Assembly (NCBI GenBank): GCA_045598975.1
Contig: JAZRVE010000062.1
Coordinates: 1 to 64,000, forward strand
DNA: 64,000 nt
From: UMGS882 sp045598975
GTDB taxonomy: Bacteria > Bacillota > Clostridia > Oscillospirales > CAG-382
Direction of reading: 5' to 3'
A program made the position numbers and the translations under genes. The notes under the pieces are model-generated. The model saw only the letters and a list, made by a program, of their open reading frames with translations. It did not search any database and was not told the origin of the DNA. Position 1 is the stretch's first letter; each line of letters begins with the position of its first letter. Shown here piece after piece: positions 1 through 7,692 of this stretch.

Positions 1-221
1 AATCAGTGTTTTGAACATCATCACGCTGTCAAAAGCCGGTCTGCCCGCGTTGCTTTTGTGTTCTTTTACAAAAGCTTTGCCGATGGTGGGGCGAAAGCTT
101 TCAAAATCGATGACATTCAGTCTTTCAAGAGAATCGCCGAGCTTGCTAAGCTTTGCAAGCTACGTTTCTTCCGCGAACAGATTAAGCTGCATTTGCGTTT
201 CCCAACTCTCGTTTTTTTCAT
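1..221 (-). pseudogene. Decayed IS5-type transposase, N-terminal fragment, cut by window edge
   Basis: Reading the minus strand from about 219 downwards gives a transposase-like N-terminus: ESWETQMQLNLFAEE, an in-frame TAG, then KLGDSLERLNVIDF, FRPTIGKAF and SNAGRPAFDSVMMFK. This pattern (LGD-LERL, DFE-FRP, GRP-fD-v-MFK) matches the N-terminal DUF772 region of IS5/IS1182-like DDE transposases. The only ATG well placed as a start (219-221) is followed by a run of seven A and lies one frame away from the homologous reading, so there is both a frameshift and a nonsense codon. The catalytic DDE domain would lie left of the window. It is judged inactive. Family assignment rests on motif memory only. 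Confidence 0.7.
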
Positions 222-355
222 TATATCACAGATATATATATAACACTGGTAATAATCCGTGAACAGCATTTGGTGGTGCTAATTATTAGAGACGCCCATA
301 ATTGTTTTTTTCAGTACTGCATAAAAGTGCCCGTTTTGCAAGAGCGTTTAAGCGT

Positions 356-1381
356 TTATCGGTAAACAAGCGCCGTTCCGTCCGAAAAGCGGGCGGTCTG
401 ATCGAAGACGAAGACGCCATCCAACCCGTCCGTGACGCACACGGTGCCGTCCGTCAGCACAAACACGGCATCAAAGGCAAACGTGCCTTCACGGTACAGT
501 GCGTTCGCTTTCTCGTATCCCATGACGAAAAGAGCCGTCGAGAGCGCGTCGGCAAGAAATCCGTCTTCCGAAAAGACGGCGACGCTCTCAATATCGCTTT
601 GCGCGGGATACCCGGTGGCGGGATCAAAAATGTGGTGATAACGCACGCCGTCGCGGATGAAGAAGCGCTCATAGGCGCCGGAGACCGAAACGACCGTGTC
701 GGTGCAGGGAACGTAGCCGATGATGGTGTCGGGAAAATACGGGTTTTTGATGCCGATGCGCCAGGTGTCGAAGCCTTTCGGATGCCCGGTAACGGCAATA
801 TTGCCGCCGAGGCTTATCATGGCGTTTCGGATGCCGCGGTTTTTGAGAAGCGCGACGGCTTTTTCGGCGGCATAGCCCTTGGCGCAGGCGCCGAGATCGT
901 AAACGGTGTCGAAAAAGGGTTTCGTGACAAGGTTTCCGCCCGAAAAGACGGTGCCGTTGCAGGTCGAAGAGGGGAGCAGGGCGCCGATTTCCTCCGGCGT
1001 GGGAAGATATCGCTTCCCGGTGATGTCCCATAGCCCGACGATGCGCCCGATCCCTGTGTCAAATGCGCCGTGCGTCTGCTCACATAGGGTGACGGCACGC
1101 GAAAGCAGGGCAAACGTCTCGTCACTCACGGCGGCGGACGGAGCACTGTTGAGAAGGGAGAGATCGCTTGATTCTTTGGTGCGGGAAAGGCGGTCTTCCA
1201 GCGCCGTCACGCAGTCCGCCGCGGCGGCAAGATCGGACGCGGAAGCGCCGTCAGCCGAGACGGAAACGTAGGTGTCCATGGCGTAAAAGGCATACGAAGC
1301 GTATTCGTCGGTACGCGAGCAGGCAGTAAGCAGGACGGCGGCGGGAAGCAATAACAAAAGCAAAAGCGGTTTCGGTTTCAT
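356..1381 (-). CDS. apbE: FAD:protein FMN transferase (ApbE family lipoprotein)
   Basis: 341-aa ApbE-family enzyme, which transfers FMN from FAD onto threonine residues of extracytoplasmic redox proteins. It starts with a lipoprotein signal ending LLTAC (lipid-carrying Cys21), so it should be anchored outside the membrane. Family motifs follow in order: AMDTYVSV near the start, DLGACAKGYAAEKA in the middle, SLGGNIAVTG, RIGIKNP, and VSGAYERFF with HHIFDPATGYPA. The ATG at 1381 was chosen because the lipoprotein signal begins exactly there. The reading frame stays open further upstream but overlaps the transporter gene. It is the last gene of a four-gene coupled set (MBL, NusG-II, Gx transporter, ApbE), suggesting a flavin or quinone electron-transfer role; its target protein is not in the window. 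Confidence 0.93.
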   Translation of the reverse strand: MKPKPLLLLLLLPAAVLLTACSRTDEYASYAFYAMDTYVSVSADGASASDLAAAADCVTALEDRLSRTKESSDLSLLNSAPSAAVSDETFALLSRAVTLCEQTHGAFDTGIGRIVGLWDITGKRYLPTPEEIGALLPSSTCNGTVFSGGNLVTKPFFDTVYDLGACAKGYAAEKAVALLKNRGIRNAMISLGGNIAVTGHPKGFDTWRIGIKNPYFPDTIIGYVPCTDTVVSVSGAYERFFIRDGVRYHHIFDPATGYPAQSDIESVAVFSEDGFLADALSTALFVMGYEKANALYREGTFAFDAVFVLTDGTVCVTDGLDGVFVFDQTARFSDGTALVYR

Positions 1382-1923
1382 GCGGCATCCTCCTTTCCGA
1401 CGGTGAGACGGCGGAACAGCGACATGGTGAAATTCATGATAATGCCCGTAAACGTGCCGGTCGCCACACAGCAGATGCCGAGAAGCGGCAGGTAGAGAAA
1501 AGCCGGCGTCCCGATGAAAAAGCAGGCGGCGCACGTCTGCCCGACGGCGTGAAATGCCGAAGACAGCGCCGAAATGCCGCAGAAAGAAAAGCGGGACGGA
1601 TAATGGCGGCGCAAAAGAAACAGAGACGCATAAGAAAACAGACCGCCGCCGAAGGACATGAGAAGCGAAACGGGGTTGCCGACAAACAGAAAAACGAGTA
1701 AGAGCCTGATAAGATAGGCACACGCGCCGCAGACGGGACCGAGAATAAAGAAAGCGGCGGCTAAAAAAAGATTGGCAAGTCCGAGTCTTACGCCGGGCAG
1801 CGGCAGAATGACCGACAGCGGCAGAAAGGATTCCAGAATACCGGTAATAGCGGCGAGCACGGCAAAAAAGGCGCACAGAACGAGTTTGCGCAGAGGGAAA
1901 GACGAATTACTTTTACCCGACAA
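1378..1923 (-). CDS. Gx transporter family / HepS component I-like membrane protein
   Basis: About 181 aa, almost wholly hydrophobic, with five or six membrane spans and the motif GVRLGLANLF near residue 40, typical of the family named Gx transporter or heptaprenyl diphosphate synthase component I. These resemble the S-components of ECF transporters; the substrate is unknown. The start is probably TTG at 1923, overlapping the last codons of the NusG-II gene, with GGGGTGG about 6 bases upstream; no good ATG exists nearby. Its stop overlaps the apbE start by 4 bases. The pairing with NusG-II and ApbE proteins suggests supply of a flavin or prenyl precursor for extracytoplasmic redox proteins (inference). 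Confidence 0.8.
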   Translation of the reverse strand: MSGKSNSSFPLRKLVLCAFFAVLAAITGILESFLPLSVILPLPGVRLGLANLFLAAAFFILGPVCGACAYLIRLLLVFLFVGNPVSLLMSFGGGLFSYASLFLLRRHYPSRFSFCGISALSSAFHAVGQTCAACFFIGTPAFLYLPLLGICCVATGTFTGIIMNFTMSLFRRLTVGKEDAA

Positions 1924-2308
1924 CCGTATCCACCCCGCTTTCCGAACGTGTATTGGAACGGCTTTTTTTGATGACGGCGACGCGGTTGGGGAGACACACG
2001 ATGACAGAGCCGTCCGGACTTTTTTCCGTGAGCGGCGGCATCCCGACGCATAGCTTGTCGGGGCAGTCGGCGTGTACGACGGCGGCTTTTCCGTCGGCAA
2101 TGACGAGAGTCACGTCCTTTTCGGAGAGCGTGTAGGTGACGTCCCCGGAAAGCGGAAACGAGGCGACGGTCCTGTCGTCCGCCTCCACGTCCACGTAAGC
2201 GCCCGCATCGGAGGAGAAAAACGCCGCACCGGCAAGCGGCAGTGCAAACAGCACAAGAAGAACGGCGATCAGTATGACGTCGCCCCGTCGGATGCCGCGC
2301 GCACTCAT
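1913..2308 (-). CDS. NusG domain II-containing membrane-anchored protein
   Basis: 131 aa: a short basic N-terminus, one membrane span (residues about 11-30), then an extracytoplasmic beta-rich domain containing HADCPDKLCVG and IVCLPNRVAV, the signature of the NusG_II family. The C-x4-C pair is conserved in this family. Despite the name this is not the transcription factor NusG. Its ATG overlaps the stop of the upstream MBL gene (ATGA) and its 3' end overlaps the probable start of the Gx transporter gene. Precise function is unknown; context links it to ApbE-dependent redox chemistry at the membrane. Confidence 0.85.
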   Translation of the reverse strand: MSARGIRRGDVILIAVLLVLFALPLAGAAFFSSDAGAYVDVEADDRTVASFPLSGDVTYTLSEKDVTLVIADGKAAVVHADCPDKLCVGMPPLTEKSPDGSVIVCLPNRVAVIKKSRSNTRSESGVDTVVG

Positions 2309-2925
2309 GCCATGTACCCGTTGTACTGCCGCTCGCGGGCAAGCGTCGTTGAGACTCCGTGTCCGGGATAGACGGTATAGTTTCCGTCGAGAAAGGCGAG
2401 ACGGCGTAAGGACTGACGCAGTAAAAACATGGAACCGTGCGGGAAATCCGTGCGTCCGACGGTGTCGAAAAACAGCGTATCGCCCGAAAAGATGACGTTT
2501 TCCGCAAGGAAGCATGCCGAGCCGTCGGTATGCCCGGGTGTGACGAGCACTTTGACGGAAAGTCCGGCAAGAGTAAGCGTTTCGCCGTCGGAAACGGGCG
2601 TCGGCACAAACGGACAGAGATAGGGCATTCCGGTCAGATAGGCGGACAGATTGAGGGAGGGATCCGTGAGATAGGGAATCTCGTCACGTCCGATATAGAG
2701 AGGAAGCCTGTCGTAATGCGCGTACAGCTCATCAAGCCCGAGCAAATGGTCGGCGTGCCCGTGCGTGAGCAGGACGGCGTCGAGCATCAGTCCGAGCGAG
2801 ACGATCGAATCGTACAGAAAATGTCCGTCGCTTGCCGGGTCAATGAGAAAGGCATGACGGTTTTCACCCTCGACAAGATAGCAGTTTGTGGCAAATGAGC
2901 CGAGAGAAAAAGTATGTATTTTCAT
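2305..2925 (-). CDS. MBL-fold hydrolase (glyoxalase II-like)
   Basis: 206-aa metallo-beta-lactamase-fold protein starting MKIHTFSLGSFATNCYLV. It carries the metal site THGHADH at about residue 67, later PGHTDGS, FSGDTLFF and YPGHG, which are the remaining metal ligands of the glyoxalase II-like branch. Such proteins hydrolyse thioesters such as S-lactoylglutathione analogues; the substrate here is not known. Start 2925 has GAGG about 9 bases upstream. It is the first gene of the coupled set leading to apbE. Confidence 0.88.
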   Translation of the reverse strand: MKIHTFSLGSFATNCYLVEGENRHAFLIDPASDGHFLYDSIVSLGLMLDAVLLTHGHADHLLGLDELYAHYDRLPLYIGRDEIPYLTDPSLNLSAYLTGMPYLCPFVPTPVSDGETLTLAGLSVKVLVTPGHTDGSACFLAENVIFSGDTLFFDTVGRTDFPHGSMFLLRQSLRRLAFLDGNYTVYPGHGVSTTLARERQYNGYMA

Positions 2926-2968
2926 GAGAAAACCTCGCTTTATGGCTGATTTCGGTACACTCACAGGG

Positions 2969-2998
2969 AAAAAGGCAGTTTTGAAAAACTGCCTTTTG
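2969..2998 (-). terminator. Intrinsic terminator after the Gfo/Idh gene
   Basis: The inverted repeat AAAGGCAGTTTT / AAAACTGCCTTT has a 3-base loop and is followed on the minus strand by T residues. It lies 26 bases past the oxidoreductase stop and just before the MBL gene. Confidence 0.8.
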
Positions 2999-3023
2999 GG
3001 TATGAAATTCGGATGGGACGGAA

Positions 3024-4082
3024 TCAGAGAGAAATCTCTTTTTTGATGTCCGCCGAGCGGTAGAGAGCGTCGAGCAGCTTGGCACTTTCGAGAATGTTGT
3101 CGATGTTGCTGCGGTTCTTTTCGCGGGAAACGGTGGATTCGACGAACGCTTTATCTTCGCAGACGTACATATCGGGAATGTCGTATTCCGGCTCAATGGT
3201 TTCCAGCGTATCGCCCTTGTAGATGACGAATTTGCCGCAGTAGGTGAGACGTGCGCCCGCCTTGTCACCGAGAAAGTCGATGAAGGTGTCGGAGGGAGCG
3301 ATGTTCTGCGCCCAGGCACCGTTGAAGGAAATGCTTGCCTTGTCGGTGCGGACGTGACCGGAAACGAAGTCGTCGACGTCGTTTGTGCCGTTCTCGATGT
3401 CGGCGGTATCTTCCGCCCACATGTCGGTATACTTATAGGACTTCATATCCTTTGCCATTTCGCAGTAGGTATCGCAGGTGACGTTGTTGAGCTTGGCGCC
3501 GCCGAGGATGTAAAGAATGAGGTCGAGGTAGTGAACGCCCCAGTCGATAAGCACGCCGCCGCCGGATTGGGATTTGGTGGTGAAGGCGCCGCCGAGACCG
3601 GGAATGCAGCGATGCTGACGGAAGTTGCAGCAGACGTGATAGATTTTGCCGAAATCGCCTTTGCGGTTCATTTCTTCCAGCATTTCGACCGAACGGTGGA
3701 AACGGTTGCAGACGCCGATGTTGAGGATACGGCCGTACTTGTCGGCGGTGTCCTTCATTTCTTTGGAGAGGGCATAGTTGACGGTGATGGGCTTCTCACA
3801 GAAAACGTCCTTGCCGGCTTTGAGCGCATCCATGGTAACGGTGTAGTGCGCGTAGTTGGGCGTCAGAACGTAAACGATATCGACTTCGGGATCGTTGAGA
3901 GCGACCTTGTAATCAGTGATGGCGTTTTCCACTTTGGAAAATGCGTTCTTGGCGGCCTCTGCCTTTTCGGGAATGAGATCGCAGACGTATTTGACGCGGA
4001 TGCCCTCGATCTGTTCAAATGCGGGGAAGTGAGCGGCGTTGGCGATACGGCCGCAGCCGACGACGGCAATGACTTTATCCAT
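3024..4082 (-). CDS. Gfo/Idh/MocA family oxidoreductase
   Basis: 352-aa NAD(P)-dependent dehydrogenase of sugar or cyclitol type. The N-terminal Rossmann fold shows VVGCGRIANAAHFPAF, the conserved CEKPIT motif lies near residue 97, and the C-terminal alpha/beta domain contains GGVLIDWGVHYLDL with the usual catalytic D-x3-H. Length fits the family. It stands alone between its own promoter-like sequence and terminator, so the substrate cannot be deduced from neighbours. Confidence 0.9.
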   Translation of the reverse strand: MDKVIAVVGCGRIANAAHFPAFEQIEGIRVKYVCDLIPEKAEAAKNAFSKVENAITDYKVALNDPEVDIVYVLTPNYAHYTVTMDALKAGKDVFCEKPITVNYALSKEMKDTADKYGRILNIGVCNRFHRSVEMLEEMNRKGDFGKIYHVCCNFRQHRCIPGLGGAFTTKSQSGGGVLIDWGVHYLDLILYILGGAKLNNVTCDTYCEMAKDMKSYKYTDMWAEDTADIENGTNDVDDFVSGHVRTDKASISFNGAWAQNIAPSDTFIDFLGDKAGARLTYCGKFVIYKGDTLETIEPEYDIPDMYVCEDKAFVESTVSREKNRSNIDNILESAKLLDALYRSADIKKEISL

Positions 4083-4120
4083 GACGACATACCTACCTTT
4101 ACACGATTTATGGTATTTCC

Positions 4121-4150
4121 ATTATAGCATGGCGATTTGAAAAAGTAAAG
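4121..4150 (-). promoter_or_regulatory. Sigma-A-like promoter for the Gfo/Idh gene
   Basis: On the minus strand a TATAAT (plus positions 4121-4126) lies about 40 bases before the start codon, with TTTACT about 18 bases further upstream. The -10 is perfect, the -35 only fair. Confidence 0.5.
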
Positions 4151-4174
4151 GGGTTTCCCGAAAATAGTATAAGT

Positions 4175-4203
4175 AAAAAAACCGTCCGCACGGGGCGGAC
4201 GGA
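4175..4203 (-). terminator. Terminator of the cotJ / cysteine desulfurase operon
   Basis: The GC-rich stem CCGTCCGC / GCGGACGG with a short loop is followed on the minus strand by a run of T. It lies immediately after the cysteine desulfurase stop codon. Confidence 0.9.
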
Positions 4204-4207
4204 AAAA

Positions 4208-5344
4208 TCAGAGCGCGCTCACGGCGCGGGCAAAGGTGTCGATCTCGGAGAGGGTGTTGCCGAAGGTGAGAGAGGCGCGCACGGCGCCGCATTCGCCGGT
4301 GCCGAGGGATGCGTGGGCAAGCGGCGCGCAGTGGAAGCCGCCGCGTACGCAGATGCCGCTTCGGTTGAGCTTTTCGGCAACTTCCTCGGAGCAGAGTCCC
4401 CGTTTGTTGAAGATGAGCGTCGGCGTGCGGGGCGAATAGATGCCGTACAGCGTGACGCCGTCAATGGCGGACAGCTTTTCCGTAAGGGTGTCGATGAGAT
4501 ACGTGTTTCTCTCGTAGATCTCGCGGATGCCGATGCGGGAAATATAAGCGATGCCGGCGGAAAGCCCGGCAATGGCGGGCGTCGGAAGCGTTCCCGCTTC
4601 GAGATATTCCGGCAGCTCGCCCGTCATGATGCGCTCGGCGGAGCGGATGCCGTTGCCGCCCTCAATGACGGCCGTCGGTCGCTTGTCTGTCAGGAAAACG
4701 GCGCCGCCGACACCTTGCGGACCGTATAGGCTCTTGTGTCCGGCAAAGCAGAGGACGTCGGCACCGAGGGTTCCCGCATTGATGGGAAAGGCACCGGCGC
4801 ACTGGGAAACGTCACAGATAAGCAGGATGCCCTTTTTGCGGCAGACGGCGGCAAGATCGGCGACCGGCAGGATACGCCCGCAGACGTTGGAAGCGAGCGT
4901 CACGACGGCAAGCGTTGTCTGCGGCTTGATCTTGGAGCGGAAATCGTTTACGATCTCCTTATCGTCTCCGAGTGCGTCGAATACGCCGTAGGTGATGCCG
5001 CGGTCTTTCTCTTCGCTCAATGCGTGAACGGGACGGATGACGCAGTTGTGTTCGAGATTGGATATGAGGATGTGACATCCGTCCGTCGCGTAGCCCTTGA
5101 TCGCCATGTTGAGCGCAAGCGTTGCGCCGCCGCATATGACGACACGTTCCGGTCTGTCACTGCCGAACAGACGGCACACGGCTTTGCGGCAGGCGTAGAC
5201 CTCGTTTGCCGCAAACAGCGAAAGATCGTGTCCGCTTCGTCCGGGATTGCCCATGCGGTCGAGGCAGGCGACCATGGCACGTTTTACGGTGTCCGGCTTG
5301 CCGACCGTGGTGGCGGCATTGTCAAAATAGACGTATTTTTTCAT
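4208..5344 (-). CDS. Cysteine desulfurase family protein (class V aminotransferase)
   Basis: 378-aa PLP enzyme related to NifS/CsdA. Visible features: YFDNAATT at the N-terminus, EHNCVIRP, the PLP-binding lysine in GHKSLYGPQGVGG, and the sulfur-accepting cysteine region RGGFHCAPLAH near the C-terminus. It matches the subgroup often found beside DUF3343 proteins, in which sulfur or selenium transfer is suspected. Its ATG overlaps the DUF3343 stop (ATGA) and has GGAGG upstream. It is the last gene of an operon that begins with cotJA, and a strong terminator follows. Confidence 0.92.
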   Translation of the reverse strand: MKKYVYFDNAATTVGKPDTVKRAMVACLDRMGNPGRSGHDLSLFAANEVYACRKAVCRLFGSDRPERVVICGGATLALNMAIKGYATDGCHILISNLEHNCVIRPVHALSEEKDRGITYGVFDALGDDKEIVNDFRSKIKPQTTLAVVTLASNVCGRILPVADLAAVCRKKGILLICDVSQCAGAFPINAGTLGADVLCFAGHKSLYGPQGVGGAVFLTDKRPTAVIEGGNGIRSAERIMTGELPEYLEAGTLPTPAIAGLSAGIAYISRIGIREIYERNTYLIDTLTEKLSAIDGVTLYGIYSPRTPTLIFNKRGLCSEEVAEKLNRSGICVRGGFHCAPLAHASLGTGECGAVRASLTFGNTLSEIDTFARAVSAL

Positions 5345-5574
5345 GCGTCACCTCCGCAGGGCTGTCTTTTGACCACGCGGATGCCCGCGACGCTCAGATA
5401 GCGTGAAGCGGCGGAAGCGAGACCGTCCGATACCCGGATGCCGTAGCCGCAGCCGTTGAGCTCGGCGACGTGCTTGATTTTTTCTATCTTGCAGGCAATT
5501 CCGTGACCTTCGAGCTCGGCTTTTGCCTTCAAAGCGTAGGTGATCGAGCTGACAACTAAAAACTCGCAGTCCAT
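5341..5574 (-). CDS. DUF3343 protein, putative Se/S carrier-like
   Basis: About 77 aa starting MDCEFLVVSSITYALKAKAELE and containing the CGYGIRV motif expected for DUF3343, a small family proposed to carry sulfur or selenium. ATG 5574 has AGAGG 11 bases upstream; a GTG at 5586 overlaps that ribosome site and is less likely. It sits between cotJC (a gap of under 20 bases) and the cysteine desulfurase (4-base overlap), so it is probably co-translated with its sulfur donor. Confidence 0.82.
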   Translation of the reverse strand: MDCEFLVVSSITYALKAKAELEGHGIACKIEKIKHVAELNGCGYGIRVSDGLASAASRYLSVAGIRVVKRQPCGGDA

Positions 5575-5591
5575 CGGAATCTTCACCTCTT

Positions 5592-6188
5592 TTAGCCTTG
5601 CGTTTCCGGGTTGACGGCGTAAAAGTTCTTCTGATCCATACGGCTCTTTGCGTTTTCGAGCGCTTCACCGAAGCGTTGGAAATGAACGATCTCACGCTCG
5701 CGTAAGAAGCGGATGACGTTGCGGACATCGCTGTCGGAAACAAGCCGCAGGATGTTGTCGTAGGTGGTGCGCGCCTTCTGCTCGGCGGCAAGGTCTTCCG
5801 TCAGATCGGTAATCACGTCGCCCTTGGAGGCAAAGTATGCCGAGGTGAACGGCACGCCGGCGGCGTTCTGCGGCCAGATGCCGGGACCGTGATCCACGTA
5901 GTAAGTGGCGAAGCCGGCTTTTTCAATCTGATCGGTCGTGAGCCCTTTGGTGAGCTGGCGGACGATGGCGCTGATCATTTCCATATGCGCGAGCTCCTCG
6001 GTGCCGATGTCGGTGAGAAGCCCGGCAATGTCGGAATAGGGCATGCTGTACCGTTGGGAGAGGTAGCGCATGGAGGCGCCGAGCTCTCCGTCGGGACCGC
6101 CGAGCTGCGTCATGATGACCTGTGCGTCGGAAGCGTTCGTGGCGCGGATCTTTACCGGAAATTGCAGACGTTTTTCATAATTCCACAT
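5592..6188 (-). CDS. cotJC: Spore coat protein CotJC, manganese catalase family
   Basis: 198-aa di-manganese catalase-type four-helix protein starting MWNYEKRLQFPVKI. Metal-ligand-type motifs are visible: GELGASMRYLSQRY, GTEELAHMEMI (E and H ligands) and EREIVHFQRFGEAL. In Bacillus CotJC is incorporated into the inner spore coat together with CotJA. The start lies 2 bases past the cotJB stop. This is direct evidence of a spore former. Confidence 0.95.
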   Translation of the reverse strand: MWNYEKRLQFPVKIRATNASDAQVIMTQLGGPDGELGASMRYLSQRYSMPYSDIAGLLTDIGTEELAHMEMISAIVRQLTKGLTTDQIEKAGFATYYVDHGPGIWPQNAAGVPFTSAYFASKGDVITDLTEDLAAEQKARTTYDNILRLVSDSDVRNVIRFLREREIVHFQRFGEALENAKSRMDQKNFYAVNPETQG

Positions 6189-6190
6189 GG

Positions 6191-6460
6191 TTAATTTCCT
6201 CCTTCTTCCCACGGCATGGGCGCATCCGTCCAGGACCAGCTGTCGCCGGAAGCGTCGATGTTGTCCACAAGAAGCGGACCGTAGGACTGCTCGTATGCCT
6301 GAATGGCTTTGATGCGGTCGTTCAGCCGTCTTTCAAAATAGCGCATAGCCGATTTGTCATTCGGGTGGGTGTCGAGATAAAGAGTGGCTTCGTTGACGGC
6401 AAAAGAAGCCTCGTCGACGTTTTTCAGCAACATCTCGCGTGATGTTTTCGGTTTGATCAT
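6191..6460 (-). CDS. cotJB: Spore coat protein CotJB
   Basis: 89-aa small helical protein with SREMLLKNVDEASFAVNEATLYLDTHP and RIKAIQAYEQSYGPL, the conserved CotJB pattern. Its ATG overlaps the cotJA stop (ATGA). It is needed with CotJA and CotJC in coat assembly; the biochemical role is not known. Confidence 0.93.
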   Translation of the reverse strand: MIKPKTSREMLLKNVDEASFAVNEATLYLDTHPNDKSAMRYFERRLNDRIKAIQAYEQSYGPLLVDNIDASGDSWSWTDAPMPWEEGGN

Positions 6461-6630
6461 GCCTTGAAGCCTCCTTCGCCGGTGTAGGGGAGATTCAACT
6501 CCGGAAAAACGGTGCCGGCGGAAAGCGCGTCCGATAAAGCGTACAGATTCGCAAAATCGGCTTTCTGCACCGGCACGTAAGCGATGGCGAGAATTTGTTT
6601 TCCCGCTGTCGCGGTAAGATTTGTGTTCAT
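6457..6630 (-). CDS. cotJA: Spore coat-associated protein CotJA
   Basis: 57 aa: MNTNLTATAGKQILAIAYVPVQKADFANLYALSDALSAGTVFPELNLPY in outline, matching CotJA (AYVP-Q, L--AL--GTlFPEL--PY). It is the first gene of the cotJABC-DUF3343-desulfurase series. GGATAGG precedes the ATG by about 14 bases and the intervening AGGTACACCT is palindromic. A CATATACT sequence on the minus strand near 6690 could be a mother-cell sigma-E -10, but no convincing -35 was found. Confidence 0.93.
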   Translation of the reverse strand: MNTNLTATAGKQILAIAYVPVQKADFANLYALSDALSAGTVFPELNLPYTGEGGFKA

Positions 6631-6727
6631 AGTAGGTGTACCTATCCTTTCGCAAGCGAGAGCGCATATCGTCGCTCTCGGTACAGTATATGTCGGCAAG
6701 GCGGGTTTTGGCAGGTCGTGGCAGGCG

Positions 6728-6767
6728 AAAAAATAACGGATGAAAAGCGTGGTCTTTTCATCCGTTT
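6728..6767 (-). terminator. Terminator after the orphan response regulator
   Basis: The minus strand reads AACGGATGAAAAG, an 8-base loop, CTTTTCATCCGTT and then a T-rich tract. It separates the response regulator from cotJA. Confidence 0.88.
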
Positions 6768-6781
6768 GGTCTTTGTTTACT

Positions 6782-7474
6782 TTATTTTTCGGGAGCGTCC
6801 GCTTCCGGTCCGGCGGGAGGCCGTCCGCAAAAGCGATACCCGACACCGCGGACGTTTTGCAGACAGACGGCATAGCTTCCGAGCTTTGACCGCAGATGCG
6901 AAACGTGCACGTCCGCAAGCCGTGCGCTTCTTTCGGGATCGGATAAGAATACCTTCTGCGACAGAAGCGTGCGGGAAATATCGCGGTCGGCGTGACAGAG
7001 AAAATAGCAGAGCAGACGGTATTCGGTCGGCGTGAGGGACAGCGGGACGCCGGAAAGGGTACAAGTTTTTTCGGCACGGTCAAGATACAGCTCACCGAAA
7101 GAAAGCGGAGCGGGCGGCGGCGAGAGGATCGGATCGGACGCAATGACGTGACGGACGGACTTGATGAGATCGGAAACGTCAAAAGAGGAAAGCGGGCAGG
7201 TGTGCTTTGATAATTTAGAGCGTCTGGTGTTGAAAAGGACGACCGGAACGCCGTATCCTTCCGGCATGCGGCGGATTTCGGATAAAACCGAGGCGGAATC
7301 GTCATCAATCAGAAACGAGTCGAGTAGAATGAGATCGGGGGATTCCGCCCGCAGAGCGCGGAAGAACGCATACACGCCGTCAAATTCGAGTGAATGATAT
7401 CCGAGCTCCGTCATGGTCGCATGGATCACCTCGTTGACGAGCGGATCGCTTTGCAGACAGTATATGCGGATCAT
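6782..7474 (-). CDS. Orphan OmpR-type response regulator with atypical receiver
   Basis: 230 aa: receiver domain (1-115) and OmpR/PhoB winged-helix DNA-binding domain (about 130-222, ending NVRGVGYRF). The receiver keeps the phosphoacceptor-like Asp in DLILLDSFL but has only one acidic residue in the first strand (LQSDP) and lacks a clear KPF switch loop, reading CPLSSFDVSDL instead; the fourth helix/fifth strand section is also short. No histidine kinase is adjacent. It may act without phosphorylation. ATG 7474 with AGGCGG upstream was chosen over a start 18 bases earlier. Confidence 0.85.
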   Translation of the reverse strand: MIRIYCLQSDPLVNEVIHATMTELGYHSLEFDGVYAFFRALRAESPDLILLDSFLIDDDSASVLSEIRRMPEGYGVPVVLFNTRRSKLSKHTCPLSSFDVSDLIKSVRHVIASDPILSPPPAPLSFGELYLDRAEKTCTLSGVPLSLTPTEYRLLCYFLCHADRDISRTLLSQKVFLSDPERSARLADVHVSHLRSKLGSYAVCLQNVRGVGYRFCGRPPAGPEADAPEK

Positions 7475-7497
7475 GTTCCCACCGCCTTTCACTTGAT

Positions 7498-7526
7498 ATC
7501 ATACCATATTTTCACGCCGAAAGCAA
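7498..7526 (-). promoter_or_regulatory. Promoter of the orphan response regulator
   Basis: Minus strand TTGCTT, 17-base spacer, TATGAT. It is arranged back to back with the plus-strand promoter at 7545-7572. Confidence 0.6.
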
Positions 7527-7544
7527 GTGCCGAAATAAAATGTC

Positions 7545-7572
7545 TTGACAAATCCTTTTTTTTTGCTATAAT
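7545..7572 (+). promoter_or_regulatory. Sigma-A promoter for the membrane protein gene at 7693
   Basis: TTGACA (7545-7550), 16-base spacer, TATAAT (7567-7572). The predicted leader to the start codon is about 110 bases. Confidence 0.8.
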
Positions 7573-7692
7573 GGTATAGGGTAAGGTTAAAGTTAATTTT
7601 TGGTAAATTTTCAACAACTTTGGTTGACTTGCGTATTCATTCTCTGTATAATTAAGCAAAAGATAACCGTTGTCTGCCATAGGAGTAGTAGC

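Noticed and set aside
302..1033. Long plus-strand open frame opposite apbE
   Set aside because: It is antisense to clear ApbE motifs, has no ribosome site and its translation resembles no protein; GC-rich genes here leave many open opposite frames.
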